Assembly (NCBI GenBank): GCA_021792455.1
Contig: JAJYUP010000015.1
Location: 1 to 41,735, forward strand
From: Actinomycetes bacterium
Lineage (GTDB): Bacteria; Actinomycetota; Thermoleophilia; Solirubrobacterales; Solirubrobacteraceae
Direction of reading: 5' to 3'
Length of the DNA: 41,735 nt
Of the stretch, positions 17,877 through 25,492 are shown one piece after another. Position numbers and translations under genes: made by a program. Each line of letters opens with the position of its first letter. The first letter of the stretch is position 1. The notes beneath the pieces are model-generated. The model searched no databases. It had not been told where the DNA came from and worked only from the letters and a program-made list of their open reading frames with translations.

Positions 17877-17922
17877 GACCACCTCCGGACTGAGCAGCCC
17901 GGGCTCCCCGACGCGTGAGAGC

Positions 17923-18459
17923 TCACTTCGCCCCGAGCCGCCGGTCCGTCACCACGTCTGGCAGCACTCGCGCCTCCGGCACCTGAGGCGTTGTGACCTC
18001 TCGTGAGTCCCAGCCGATCATCCGCTCAGGCACGAGCTCGAAGAATTTCCGCCCTGCGGCCTCGCCGAACTCGAAGTACGCCTCGGCGTACGGATGGTCG
18101 ACGTAGAAGTACTTCTCGAAGAGCAGCTCCTGAAGACGACTGATGAGCGGCTCATCCCCAACTATCTCCTCCGCCTCGCCGATGATTCGTACACCCGCCA
18201 CCGTTGCATACTCATCGCCACTGTCGATCAGTGCGGCCATTGGGCGCCGCTGGCGAAAGTTCACAGCGTGCCGTCCCGCCGCGTCGAGCGAGAGATATAT
18301 GTGCTTGTCCTGAACGACGAACCAAACGGGCGAAAGATAGATCGAGCCATCCTCACAGGTGGTCGCGACGCGGAGCGTAGATGCTCGGGTGATGTACGCC
18401 CAACGCTTCGCTCCACGCAGGGGAGCAGTCATACTTGCGGTGATCTCCTGCACAGCCAT
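17923..18459 (-). CDS. Pyridoxamine-5'-phosphate-oxidase-like split-barrel protein
   Basis: Protein of 178 aa of the FMN/F420-binding split beta-barrel class. Visible are RWAYITRASTLRVATTCEDG and IYLSPVWFVVQDKHIYLSLD for the barrel strands, then RPMAALIDSGDEYATVAGVRI, and a C-terminal FFELVPERMIGWDSR. GAGGAG lies 7 nt before the ATG. It is 47 bp upstream of the PF07090 gene and 10 bp after the cupin, so one transcript is likely. Flavin or F420 use and substrate are unknown. Confidence 0.72.
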   Translation of the reverse strand: MAVQEITASMTAPLRGAKRWAYITRASTLRVATTCEDGSIYLSPVWFVVQDKHIYLSLDAAGRHAVNFRQRRPMAALIDSGDEYATVAGVRIIGEAEEIVGDEPLISRLQELLFEKYFYVDHPYAEAYFEFGEAAGRKFFELVPERMIGWDSREVTTPQVPEARVLPDVVTDRRLGAK

Positions 18460-18469
18460 TCCGGTCTCC

Positions 18470-18925
18470 TCACTTTCTCAGTGACTTCAGCTGAGCGCTG
18501 TAATCCGGCGCCTCCACCAGACCCGCGCGAGGGGAGGGACCACTGGTCCAGAAGAACGCACTCTCCACGCCTGTCGGCTCCAGTGTGTACGAATATCCGC
18601 CCGGCAGGTAAATGTGCTCCCCCTCCGCCGCTTCGAGCACCACTTCGCGGCTGTGGGCGTCCTGCACGCGCAGGCGTATCTGACCCTTCAGGCAATAGTG
18701 AGTCTCATCGAAGTTGCTTTGGTCCCAGTGATAACCGGCGTGATCCGGCTCCATGAAACAGACTCCTTGTCGGAAGTAGCGTGCGTCATCGCGCTCGCGC
18801 GATAGGAAGATCGCCGTGTCGATCCCGGAGTTGAACTCGAGCCGCGGCATCGTTGAGATCTCCTCCATCGTGATGACTCTCGGGTACCGACGAGCGTTTG
18901 GAGCACTTGGATCGTAGTCAGACAT
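18470..18925 (-). CDS. Cupin-domain protein
   Basis: Protein of 151 aa, first gene of the minus-strand run. The cupin barrel is seen in AGYHWDQSNFDETHYCLKG (metal-site region) and GEHIYLPGGYSYTLEPTG. Start ATG 18925 (MSDYDPSAP) has GGAGG 7 nt upstream; the longer frame to 19237 runs through the promoter and is not used. Small one-domain cupins act as sugar or polyamine isomerases, dioxygenases or sensors; the ethanolamine EutQ type is one relative. Here it may act on a ribose-derived or carboxylated metabolite, but that is only inference. Confidence 0.72.
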   Translation of the reverse strand: MSDYDPSAPNARRYPRVITMEEISTMPRLEFNSGIDTAIFLSRERDDARYFRQGVCFMEPDHAGYHWDQSNFDETHYCLKGQIRLRVQDAHSREVVLEAAEGEHIYLPGGYSYTLEPTGVESAFFWTSGPSPRAGLVEAPDYSAQLKSLRK

Positions 18926-19065
18926 ACGGTGGCCTCCCTCAGAGCTGATGAACGGTGCATACAACGAAAAGTGCCCGATGCGACACCACCTCGCCGTCCC
19001 CGGCAGCTGGCCTGTCGTCGCCGAGCTGTTCGCGCGGTCTAATGGTTTGAGCGCCAGAGTTGAGT

Positions 19066-19102
19066 CGTTTCTAGCGTAGCAGATACGGTCGGTGACGGTC
19101 AA
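19066..19102 (-). promoter_or_regulatory. Promoter of the cupin-LacI-ribokinase run
   Basis: Minus strand TTGACC (19102-19097), an 18-bp spacer, then TACGCT (19078-19073). It overlaps CTAGAAACG (19074-19066), close to the TAGAATCG in the NAMPT promoter. The implied leader to the cupin start is about 140 nt. Confidence 0.5.
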
Positions 19103-19297
19103 GGTGAGAGGGTCGGACAGGGAGTGGCGGGCCGGACCGGCCGTCGAGCGCCATGCGCGAGCGGCGACTGATGCGAAAGCCGCTCCAGAGAGACGAATGA
19201 TGGAGCGTGGCGGTTGCAGCGCGCGCGTACGACTCATATTGGATCGCGGAGCTGCGTCCGGGCGCTCAGGACGTGCTGCGACGGGGCGGACGGGCAG

Positions 19298-19305
19298 TAG
19301 AATCG
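19298..19305 (+). promoter_or_regulatory. TAGAATCG element upstream of the nucleoside hydrolase
   Basis: Exact copy of the octamer found between -35 and -10 of the NAMPT promoter. Its first six bases could also serve as a -10 box for the hydrolase gene, although no good -35 is seen 17 bp before it. Confidence 0.35.
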
Positions 19306-19401
19306 ATCGATGGCTTATCGAGGCAGTGTGATGTCACGGCGTTCAGAGCGCCGGGTGGAGCGGGCGCAGGACAGGTGCGTTCAGGTGTCGGGTCGGAGCT
19401 C

Positions 19402-20418
19402 GTGAGGCGCTTGGCCGGCTCTTCTGGCAGGAGGAACACTGCGGATGGGGCACGCCGGACCCCAATAGTGGTTGACTGCGACCCCGGTGTGGACGACGCC
19501 TTTTCGCTCGGGCTTGCCCTCGGCAGCCCAGAGCTCGACGTCCGTGCGGTGACCGTCGTCGCCGGAAACGTGCCGGTCGAGCAGGCGAGACGAAACGCGT
19601 CGCGGCTTTTGCACCTGTTCGGCCGCGACGACGTTCCGGTGGCGGCTGGGGCGGCACGAGGACTGATTCGTGTCAAGCCGCCGCATCCGCCGGTCCACGG
19701 GCGGAATGGGCTCGGGGGCGTCGAGCTGCCTGAGGCAGAGACCGCGGGGTCCGGAGAGCACGCCGTTGAAGTGCTCGCGCAGGCGCTCCGGGAGGGTTCA
19801 CCGGGACGGGTGACGATTGCTGCCATCGGGCCGCTGACGAACATTGCCCTGCTGCTCTCGCTCCACCCTGAGCTCAAGACCAGCATTGAGCGGCTTGTGA
19901 TCATGGGCGGAGCCATTGGCACGGGAAACATCACGCCAGTCGCAGAGTTCAACGTGTGGGCCGATCCAGAGGCAGCGCAGCGGGTGCTCACGGACCCAGA
20001 GGTCGCGATCTGCCTCGTGCCGCTCCACGTGACGAGGCGAGCCACGATCAGGCAGGAGCACCTGCGGACTCTGGAACGACGCACGCGCCACGGCACACTG
20101 CTGGCCAACATCGTGCGTGGCTATGGGGACCGCCACGATGGGGGCTGGCCTCTGCACGATGCGCTCGCACTCGCAGCGATCGCCGATCCAGCGCTCATCG
20201 ACACACGCTCAGCAGTCATCGAAGTCGACACCGGCGTCGGCCGCAGCCGTGGTCAGACGATCTGCGCGTTCGACATGCCAATCGAGGGCTGGAGCGGACA
20301 TGACTTCCCCGTGCGGAAGCCGTCGATCGCAGCGAACCTGAAGATGGCAGTCGATCTCGACGTAGAGCGCTTCCGAACGATGCTGCTGGACCGGATACCT
20401 GCCGCCATTCGCGGTTGA
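19402..20418 (+). CDS. Nucleoside hydrolase (IunH/RihA family)
   Basis: Cleaves the N-glycosidic bond of ribonucleosides to free base and ribose. The Ca-binding signature DCDPGVDDA starts at 19474, and the middle motif AEFNVWADPEAA and C-terminal WPLHDALALAAI carry other active-site residues. Family proteins start only a few residues before DxDPGxDD, so the long upstream frame (to 19207) is rejected. GTG at 19402 or TTG at 19411 are the likely starts, giving about 338 aa; no ribosome site decides firmly. It diverges from the cupin/ribokinase run, whose ribokinase would use the released ribose. Activity on nicotinamide riboside is an attractive but untested guess. Confidence 0.85.
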   Translation: MRRLAGSSGRRNTADGARRTPIVVDCDPGVDDAFSLGLALGSPELDVRAVTVVAGNVPVEQARRNASRLLHLFGRDDVPVAAGAARGLIRVKPPHPPVHGRNGLGGVELPEAETAGSGEHAVEVLAQALREGSPGRVTIAAIGPLTNIALLLSLHPELKTSIERLVIMGGAIGTGNITPVAEFNVWADPEAAQRVLTDPEVAICLVPLHVTRRATIRQEHLRTLERRTRHGTLLANIVRGYGDRHDGGWPLHDALALAAIADPALIDTRSAVIEVDTGVGRSRGQTICAFDMPIEGWSGHDFPVRKPSIAANLKMAVDLDVERFRTMLLDRIPAAIRG

Positions 20419-20429
20419 GCACGCTCCGT

Positions 20430-20640
20430 CGAGTCTGGTCCCCTCGCTTCCGCTGTCAGCAGACGGCGGGCAAGTAGGGCCTCGGCGTTCCAAACGATCG
20501 GCCGACCCGGGGTGGCATGGATCGCCTCCACGGTGCTCCAGGCGGTGCGAGGATCAGCGCCGATGAGCACTTCATGCCCGAGGCCGAGGATTTCGCGCGC
20601 CAGAAGCAGTGATCACAGCGCTTTGCTCGTCGTGCTTTCT
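20430..20640 (-). pseudogene. Possible relic of an Asp/Glu-racemase-like gene
   Basis: On the minus strand the frame around 20570-20430 reads EVLIGADPRTAWSTVEAI then GRPIVWNAEALLARRLL. This resembles the C-terminus of maleate isomerase/arylmalonate decarboxylase-type racemases, where a loop is followed by TLEVIEALE..GKPVVSSNQALLWALLR-like sequence. Upstream in the same frame a stop codon follows TTSKAL, and nothing else of the domain is visible. It lies in the 406-bp gap between the nucleoside hydrolase and ArsR genes. The match is by eye and weak. Confidence 0.3.
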
Positions 20641-20824
20641 CTCCTCAGAAACGCTTGGTCCACACGGACACCTCCGCACTGGGCATCACGGTCGTCTCAC
20701 GTGGGGGTTGATGTCCCGCGCTCGCGGTGAGCGCAGGTCGTGCCCCGAAAGTCACTTGGCCCGCCCCGCTCGCCAGCCCCACTGCGATCGCGACGCAGCT
20801 TCTGGGTCGGGTGCGGGCCCACTT

Positions 20825-21199
20825 TCAACCGAATCGGTCGAGCTCGTCGAGGACGGCCTGGGAGTCGGTGAGGCTGGATGTGAGGATCTGCCTCGCAACC
20901 TCGAGCAGCTGGAAAGTGCGAGGGTCGCGCACGGTGTAGTAGACGTTCGTACCGGAGCGCCTTGCAAGAAGGATGCCGTGCTTGCGGAGCACCCCCAGGT
21001 GCTGTGAGGTGCCGCTCGAGTCGATCTGCAGCTCGCTCTGAAGGTCGCCCACCGTTCGCTCGCCGTTCTTCAGCAGCTCGAGGATGCGCACCCGCACGGG
21101 ATGCCCAAGGATGCGGAAGAACTCGGCCTTCATCTGGTAGACGGCGCCGCTCTGGAGGGCGGGCGCGAACCTCGCTTCACCCACAGTTCGCTCGCTCAT
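20825..21199 (-). CDS. ArsR-family winged-helix regulator
   Basis: Protein of 124 aa. The winged helix covers FFRILGHPVRVRILELL, ERTVGDLQSELQIDSSGTSQ, and HLGVLRKHGILLARRSGTNVYYTV, the classical ArsR/SmtB arrangement. No CxC metal site is present in the recognition region, so it may respond to something other than arsenic-type metals. Its ATG overlaps the stop of a 53-codon ORF (ATGA), and that ORF follows a 90-codon gene by 5 nt, so the three form one operon with the regulator last. Confidence 0.85.
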   Translation of the reverse strand: MSERTVGEARFAPALQSGAVYQMKAEFFRILGHPVRVRILELLKNGERTVGDLQSELQIDSSGTSQHLGVLRKHGILLARRSGTNVYYTVRDPRTFQLLEVARQILTSSLTDSQAVLDELDRFG

Positions 21200-21357
21200 G
21201 CGCCAGCACCACCACGGCGCGTCTCAGATCGCGCTCGACGGGTACGTGCTTCGGCACCCGCGACGCGCTGACCTCCAGGCAGCACGCTCTTTTGCAGTCC
21301 GGCCTGCGCGATCAGTTGCCATCCCGCCTGCTCGCTCCACTCGTACGCAGCCATCAT
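21196..21357 (-). CDS. Small protein of 53 aa, unknown
   Basis: Starts at ATG 21357, or the adjacent ATG 21354, with AAGGAG immediately before. Its stop overlaps the ArsR start by 4 nt. The N-terminal half, MMAAYEWSEQAGWQLIAQAG, looks like an amphipathic helix; the C-terminal half is Arg-rich. Tight packing between two other genes is the main evidence that it is real. No family recognised. Confidence 0.45.
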   Translation of the reverse strand: MMAAYEWSEQAGWQLIAQAGLQKSVLPGGQRVAGAEARTRRARSETRRGGAGA

Positions 21358-21362
21358 CTCCT

Positions 21363-21635
21363 TCAATCCAGGCTTTGATGCTGAATGTGCCGGTACGTCT
21401 CCCAAGCATCGGCGAGACAGTCGAAGGCGTCTGGGCTGATGGTGCGGTGGTCGCGAACGATCGCCGCGGCAGCCTCGAGCGACGGGGGATCGCGGTGCTC
21501 CAACAGCGCCATCGCAGCCTCAGCTGCGCCAGGGCCGCCCTCGCTGATCCGTCGCGCCAGCCGCGCCTCATAGATTTCTCGACCCGCGAGAGCTCTCTCT
21601 CTCGCTCGAGCGGGCACCGCGCTCATTTCTTGCAT
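21363..21635 (-). CDS. Small helical protein of 90 aa, unknown
   Basis: ATG at 21635 (MQEMSAVPARARERA) has AGGAAGG 8 nt upstream, a strong ribosome site, whereas the longer frame to 21803 has none. The sequence is charged and helix-rich (GREIYEARLARRISEG, AAEAAMALLEHRDPPSLEAA) and ends DAWETYRHIQHQSLD. It heads an operon with a 53-aa ORF and an ArsR regulator. No family recognised; the composition suggests a small soluble helical bundle, perhaps a partner or effector of the regulator. Confidence 0.55.
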   Translation of the reverse strand: MQEMSAVPARARERALAGREIYEARLARRISEGGPGAAEAAMALLEHRDPPSLEAAAAIVRDHRTISPDAFDCLADAWETYRHIQHQSLD

Positions 21636-21794
21636 CTCAAACACCTTCCTGCTCGAATTCGCAATATTGCTGCCGGAGCTTCTGACCTGCGGAGCCCGTG
21701 AGGTCGCTGTCGGCTCCGCTCCAGGGACCGACGACGCTCGCCTGCCCACGCCAAGACCGCCTGCGCGGCCTTCCGCCGTTGAGATCGAGTTCAT

Positions 21795-21835
21795 CGCCAT
21801 CATCCAATTCTTACGATGTTATGAGATGATAAGCA
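21795..21835 (-). promoter_or_regulatory. AT-rich operator-like patch upstream of the ArsR operon
   Basis: A local AT-rich island contains TTAT-N6-ATAA (21819-21832) and flanking ATCATC/GATGAT arms (21799-21804 and 21825-21830). ArsR proteins usually bind such inverted repeats over their own promoter. The 260-bp gap around it holds no other recognisable feature. Confidence 0.35.
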
Positions 21836-21895
21836 TCCGGGTGCACTACGAATCTTTGGCCGCGCTCTACGCACATGCGCTGAGCACAGGGCGCC

Positions 21896-23479
21896 TCAGG
21901 TCTCGGCCTGCTGAGCCGCGCGTTCGCGCAGCTCGACGCGCCTGATCTTGCCCGTCAGTGTCTTTGGCAGATCGTCCACGAACTCGAGCATCCGGGGATA
22001 GGCATAGGCTGACAGCCGTTCGCGTACGAACATCTTGATCTCCTCGGCCAGCTCGTCGGATCGCTCGTGGCCGGCGGCGAGGACTACGTAGGCCTTCACG
22101 ACCGAGCCGCGCCGCTCGTCGGGCGCTGCGACAGCAGCCGCCTCAGCGACTGCCTCGTGCTCGAGAAGGATGGACTCGACCTCGAATGGTCCGATCCGAT
22201 ATCCCGCAGCGATGATCACGTCGTCGGCTCTGCCCTCATACCAGATGTAGCCGTCCTCGTCCATTCGTGCCGCGTCCTTCGTGTGGAGCCACTCTCCGCC
22301 GAACGTCTCCTCGGAGGCGTCGGGCAGCCGCCAGTACCCGAGCGGATAGTGCGGATTGGACCTCGCCCGCAGGCATATCTCTCCGCGCTCACCTCTCGCC
22401 ACCGGCCGCTCGTCCTCGTCGAGGATCGCGACATCCCAGCCTGGCATAGGCTTGCCCATCGAGCCCTCTCTCACCTCCATCCAAGGGAAGTTGCCGCACA
22501 GCGGGTAGGACTCGGTCAGACCGTAGTAGTCGAGCACGGTGACGTCGTACTGGCTGCGAAACCACCGGATCGCCTCAGGGTTCAACGGCTCCCCCGCCGA
22601 GCAGACGACCCTGAATCGCTGCGGGTAGCGCATTGCTGCGTCATGAATGCCCATCATCGAGCGGATCGCGGTCGGGGTCGCAAACATGTTCGTCACCTGG
22701 TGCCGGGACAGGAACGCGAGCTGCTCATGCGCATCAAATCCGCCCTTGCGCTCATAGACCACCTGCACCGCACCGAGGCGCCAGGGTCCGAGCAGCGGGC
22801 AGATCCCGGCCGCCCACGCCCACTCGCCCATGCCGTGAAAACGCTCGCCCGGTTCGATCTCGTGGCAGTGGATGAACTCGTTGTGGGCGAGGATGTAGCG
22901 GTGGGCATGCACTATGCCCTTCGCAAGACCGGTCGTGCCTGATGTGTAGTAGAGCTGTGCCGGATCGTCCGCTGCCGTCTCAACCGTCTCGCAGACGTCA
23001 CTCTCAGCTGCGAGCATCGCGCCATCTAGCGCAAGCACCCGCTCGACTGGCGCGCCGTCGAAACGCCGCGCATTCGCGGCGTCGGTGACGAGCACCCTCG
23101 GTTCGGAGTCAGTCAGCCGATGCGCGATGCCCTCATCTCCGTAGAGCACCGACATCGAGAGCAGGATTGCGCCGAGCTTCCAGGTCCCGAAGAACACTGC
23201 AGCTGCCTCAGGACTCGGCGGCAGCACGACCGCGACGCGCTCACCGCGCTGTACTCCGCAAGCGGCAAGCAGGTTCGCGGCCTGGCTCGAGAGCGCCTGG
23301 AGATCGCCCCAGCTCAGCTTGCGCGACAGCCCGTCATAGCGTTCGTGGATCATCGCAAGCGCCTCAGGAGGGTGGCGGTCGCAGATGTCCGCCGCAAGGT
23401 TGTACTGCTGCGGCACCGCCCAGCTGTGCGCCTCACACAACCGCTCATAACGCTGCTGGCCCTCAAAGCTCACCGTCAT
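21896..23479 (-). CDS. AMP-forming acyl-CoA synthetase
   Basis: Protein of 527 aa that would activate a carboxylic acid with ATP and CoA. The ANL-superfamily motifs are in order: phosphate-binding YYTSGTTGLAKGIVHAH, DYYGLTESYPL, GEWLHTKDAARMDEDGYIWY, the hinge GRADDVIIAAGYRIGPFEVE, and the catalytic Lys in LTGKIRRVEL. It resembles medium-chain or acetyl-CoA-synthetase-like branches rather than fatty-acid FadD enzymes. GGGAGGA abuts the ATG at 23479, so GTG two codons later may be the real start. It is a single transcription unit divergent from the DUF488 gene. Substrate unknown. Confidence 0.87.
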   Translation of the reverse strand: MTVSFEGQQRYERLCEAHSWAVPQQYNLAADICDRHPPEALAMIHERYDGLSRKLSWGDLQALSSQAANLLAACGVQRGERVAVVLPPSPEAAAVFFGTWKLGAILLSMSVLYGDEGIAHRLTDSEPRVLVTDAANARRFDGAPVERVLALDGAMLAAESDVCETVETAADDPAQLYYTSGTTGLAKGIVHAHRYILAHNEFIHCHEIEPGERFHGMGEWAWAAGICPLLGPWRLGAVQVVYERKGGFDAHEQLAFLSRHQVTNMFATPTAIRSMMGIHDAAMRYPQRFRVVCSAGEPLNPEAIRWFRSQYDVTVLDYYGLTESYPLCGNFPWMEVREGSMGKPMPGWDVAILDEDERPVARGERGEICLRARSNPHYPLGYWRLPDASEETFGGEWLHTKDAARMDEDGYIWYEGRADDVIIAAGYRIGPFEVESILLEHEAVAEAAAVAAPDERRGSVVKAYVVLAAGHERSDELAEEIKMFVRERLSAYAYPRMLEFVDDLPKTLTGKIRRVELRERAAQQAET

Positions 23480-23811
23480 TCCTCCCGCCGTTGAAAATCA
23501 GCACGAGCGAACACTCGATCGCGCAGAGAACAACACCTCATCTCGACGGGTGGATACCCGATCGCCCGGCCTGGGATATCAGACCTCGCTCGCGAGCACC
23601 CACTCTCTGCTGCATGCCGGCGGCGTCATTGACGGACGCAGGCCCCAGGACGCGACCAGCACACCGCGGGCGCGAAGCGCACGACCGGCAGCCGCGCTGC
23701 GCTGCCGCGCATGCCCGGCGGCGCTCCCCGGCAGCGTTCGCCAGTACCATCAGACCGTGACGATCGTCACCAGTTCCCTCGCCGATGAGCGGGCTCTGCA
23801 ACGCTGAGACG
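23480..23811. promoter_or_regulatory. Divergent intergenic region with a Crp/Fnr-type palindrome
   Basis: A perfect 14-bp palindrome, GTGACGATCGTCAC, lies at 23757-23770, 41 bp before the DUF488 start. Its GTGA-N6-TCAC layout is that of Crp/Fnr-family operators. It is about 280 bp from the acyl-CoA synthetase start on the other side. The remaining sequence shows no gene. Confidence 0.5.
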
Positions 23812-24165
23812 ATGTCGATCGACGTCCGCCCAAAGCGCATCTACGAGCCAGTCGATCAAGGCGACGGCTACCGCGTGCTCATCGATCACATCTGGCCGCG
23901 TGGCGTCTCACGCGAGCGCGCGAGGCTCGATGAGTGGGCGAAGGAGCTTGCACCGAGCAGTGAGCTTCGCGAATGGTTCAGCCACGATCCGGCGCGCTTC
24001 GCAGAGTTTCGCGCCCGCTACCGAGCCGAGCTTGCAGCACAGCGAGAGCGCCTGCGACAGCTGATAGAGCGCGCAGAGCCTGGTCCGCTCACGATCCTCT
24101 ACGCCGCGCGCGACGAGCAGCACAACAACGCCATCGTGCTCTGCGAGATGCTGCGAGGCGGTTGA
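23812..24165 (+). CDS. DUF488-family protein
   Basis: Protein of 117 aa, full length for DUF488. Typical motifs are IDVRPKRIYEPVDQGDGYRVLIDHIWPRGVSRERA (shown here as two parts, KRIYEPVDQGDGYRVLID and HIWPRGVSRERA), WAKELAPSSELREWF and LTILYAARDEQHNNA. ATG 23812 (MSIDVRPKR) is chosen over an upstream in-frame ATG that lies within promoter sequence. Biochemical function is not established; the family is often seen near redox and stress genes, and here a Crp/Fnr-like palindrome precedes it. Confidence 0.82.
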   Translation: MSIDVRPKRIYEPVDQGDGYRVLIDHIWPRGVSRERARLDEWAKELAPSSELREWFSHDPARFAEFRARYRAELAAQRERLRQLIERAEPGPLTILYAARDEQHNNAIVLCEMLRGG

Positions 24166-24219
24166 CCGCCGGCCCGCACCTGAGAGCGGCGCCTCGCACC
24201 GCCGTGCCCCGTCCAAGCG

Positions 24220-24253
24220 CCACACCCTCAGCTGCCCGCAGCTGAGGGTGTGG
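24220..24253. terminator. Bidirectional terminator hairpin
   Basis: Perfect inverted repeat with arms CCACACCCTCAGCTGC and GCAGCTGAGGGTGTGG around a 2-nt centre (in practice a 15-bp stem with a 4-nt loop). It lies between the convergent DUF488 and SufR-like genes, as expected for a shared terminator. No T-run is present. Confidence 0.7.
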
Positions 24254-24365
24254 CCTGCCGCGCGCGTGTTATAGAGCGCTGGCGCGCTGCGCCGCGATCA
24301 CCGCGTGCCTGTGAAGGCGATCCGCTGGCGCGCCAGCAGGCCCCCAACATCCGAGTCGTCTCCGA

Positions 24366-25028
24366 CTACGAGCCCCGCAGCTTGATCAGACAGCCGCCTC
24401 CGTCGGGGCTCTTCGGCTCGAAACCGGCGAGCTCAGCCCCTGGCCAGACCGCATCGATCAGGCCGCGCGTTACGCCCTTGTGCAGGGTGCAGATCGCTGG
24501 CCGGTTTTCGCGCACCGCGTCACGGTACGGGCAGTTTCGCAGGCAGATCGTCACGCGCTCGCCGGCTCGCCTCTTCACCTCTGGCGCGAAGCCGAGACGA
24601 CTCAGAGCCGTCTCGAGGCCGCCGCTTCCACGGCCGCCCTCAGAGGCGCCGATCTCCTCGCCGATCTGACGACCTGCAGCTTCGATCCTCGCAAGCCCTC
24701 GCGAGCCGGATCCAGTCGCCCGGGCAAGCCAGCGCGACAGGTCGCCGTAGGCGCTCGCAGGGCGTCCGCCAGGGCGGGCGTCTGGCGCGATCGTCCAGAC
24801 GTCGCGGGGCCGCCCGCGTGACAGCTGTTCTCTCTCTCGTATGAGCAGCCCGTCCCGCTGAAGACGGTCCAGGTGCATCCGCACGCCGTTCGGGTGCAGA
24901 CCGAGCCGCCCAGCGAGCTCTGCCGTGCCCGCCGGCCGCCCGACCTGCCCCAGCAGCGCGAACAGGCGGGCTCTCGTCGGCTGACAGAGTGGATCGTCGG
25001 CGCTGACGACCGCAGGCAGATCGATCAT
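24366..25028 (-). CDS. SufR-like transcriptional regulator with C-terminal cysteine cluster
   Basis: Protein of 220 aa. The N-terminal winged helix (TRARLFALLGQVGRPAGTAE, LAGRLGLHPNGVRMHLDRLQ) is of the ArsR/DeoR type. The C-terminal domain carries Cys residues in ICLRNCPYRDA, PAICTLHKG and GGGCLIKL, spaced like those that bind an Fe-S cluster in SufR-type regulators (CP...PxxC...GxxxC). The gene diverges from a 7Fe ferredoxin across 113 bp. TAAACT lies only a few bases before the start, so the message may be leaderless. A role sensing Fe-S status, oxygen or NO is inferred from family and context. Confidence 0.75.
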   Translation of the reverse strand: MIDLPAVVSADDPLCQPTRARLFALLGQVGRPAGTAELAGRLGLHPNGVRMHLDRLQRDGLLIREREQLSRGRPRDVWTIAPDARPGGRPASAYGDLSRWLARATGSGSRGLARIEAAGRQIGEEIGASEGGRGSGGLETALSRLGFAPEVKRRAGERVTICLRNCPYRDAVRENRPAICTLHKGVTRGLIDAVWPGAELAGFEPKSPDGGGCLIKLRGS

Positions 25029-25141
25029 AGGTCTGAAAGTTTACCCACCCACGATATGAAAAGCTGGCGATGCATGTTACGCTTTCTTCCAACGCGGCTG
25101 TGAGATCAGCTGCAGGAGCATCTTCGAAGGGAGTTCGCTGG

Positions 25142-25411
25142 ATGACCTACGTGATCGCCGAGCCCTGCATTGGCACGAAGGACAACTCATGTGTCGAGGT
25201 GTGTCCCGTCGACTGCATCCACCCGACGCCGGATGAGCCAGGATACGACACGGCTGAGATGCTCTACATCGACCCCGAGGAGTGCATCGACTGCGACGCC
25301 TGCGTCGAGGCATGTCCGGTCGACGCGATCTTTGCCGAGGACCAAGTGCCAGAGGAGTGGCATTCCTACATCGCGAGGAACGCCAGCTACTACCAGCAGG
25401 CGCTTTCGTGA
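25142..25411 (+). CDS. fdxA: 7Fe ferredoxin (3Fe-4S/4Fe-4S)
   Basis: Protein of 89 aa, a soluble low-potential electron carrier. Cysteines follow the FdxA pattern: C9-x7-C17-x3-C21-P for the first cluster site, then [13 protein letters not shown] for the 4Fe-4S site. ATG 25142 has AAGGGAG about 9 nt upstream; the upstream frame to 25070 is promoter sequence. TTACGCT at about 25076 is a possible -10. It is transcribed away from the SufR-like regulator, which may control it. Confidence 0.92.
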   Translation: MTYVIAEPCIGTKDNSCVEVCPVDCIHPTPDEPGYDTAEMLYIDPEECIDCDACVEACPVDAIFAEDQVPEEWHSYIARNASYYQQALS

Positions 25412-25492
25412 GATCTCGCCGAGCGCGCCTCGGGTGCCTCGAGCTCATTCAGTGCACCTGCGCCACCCTGCTTGCACAGGGAGGCGCTCGCA

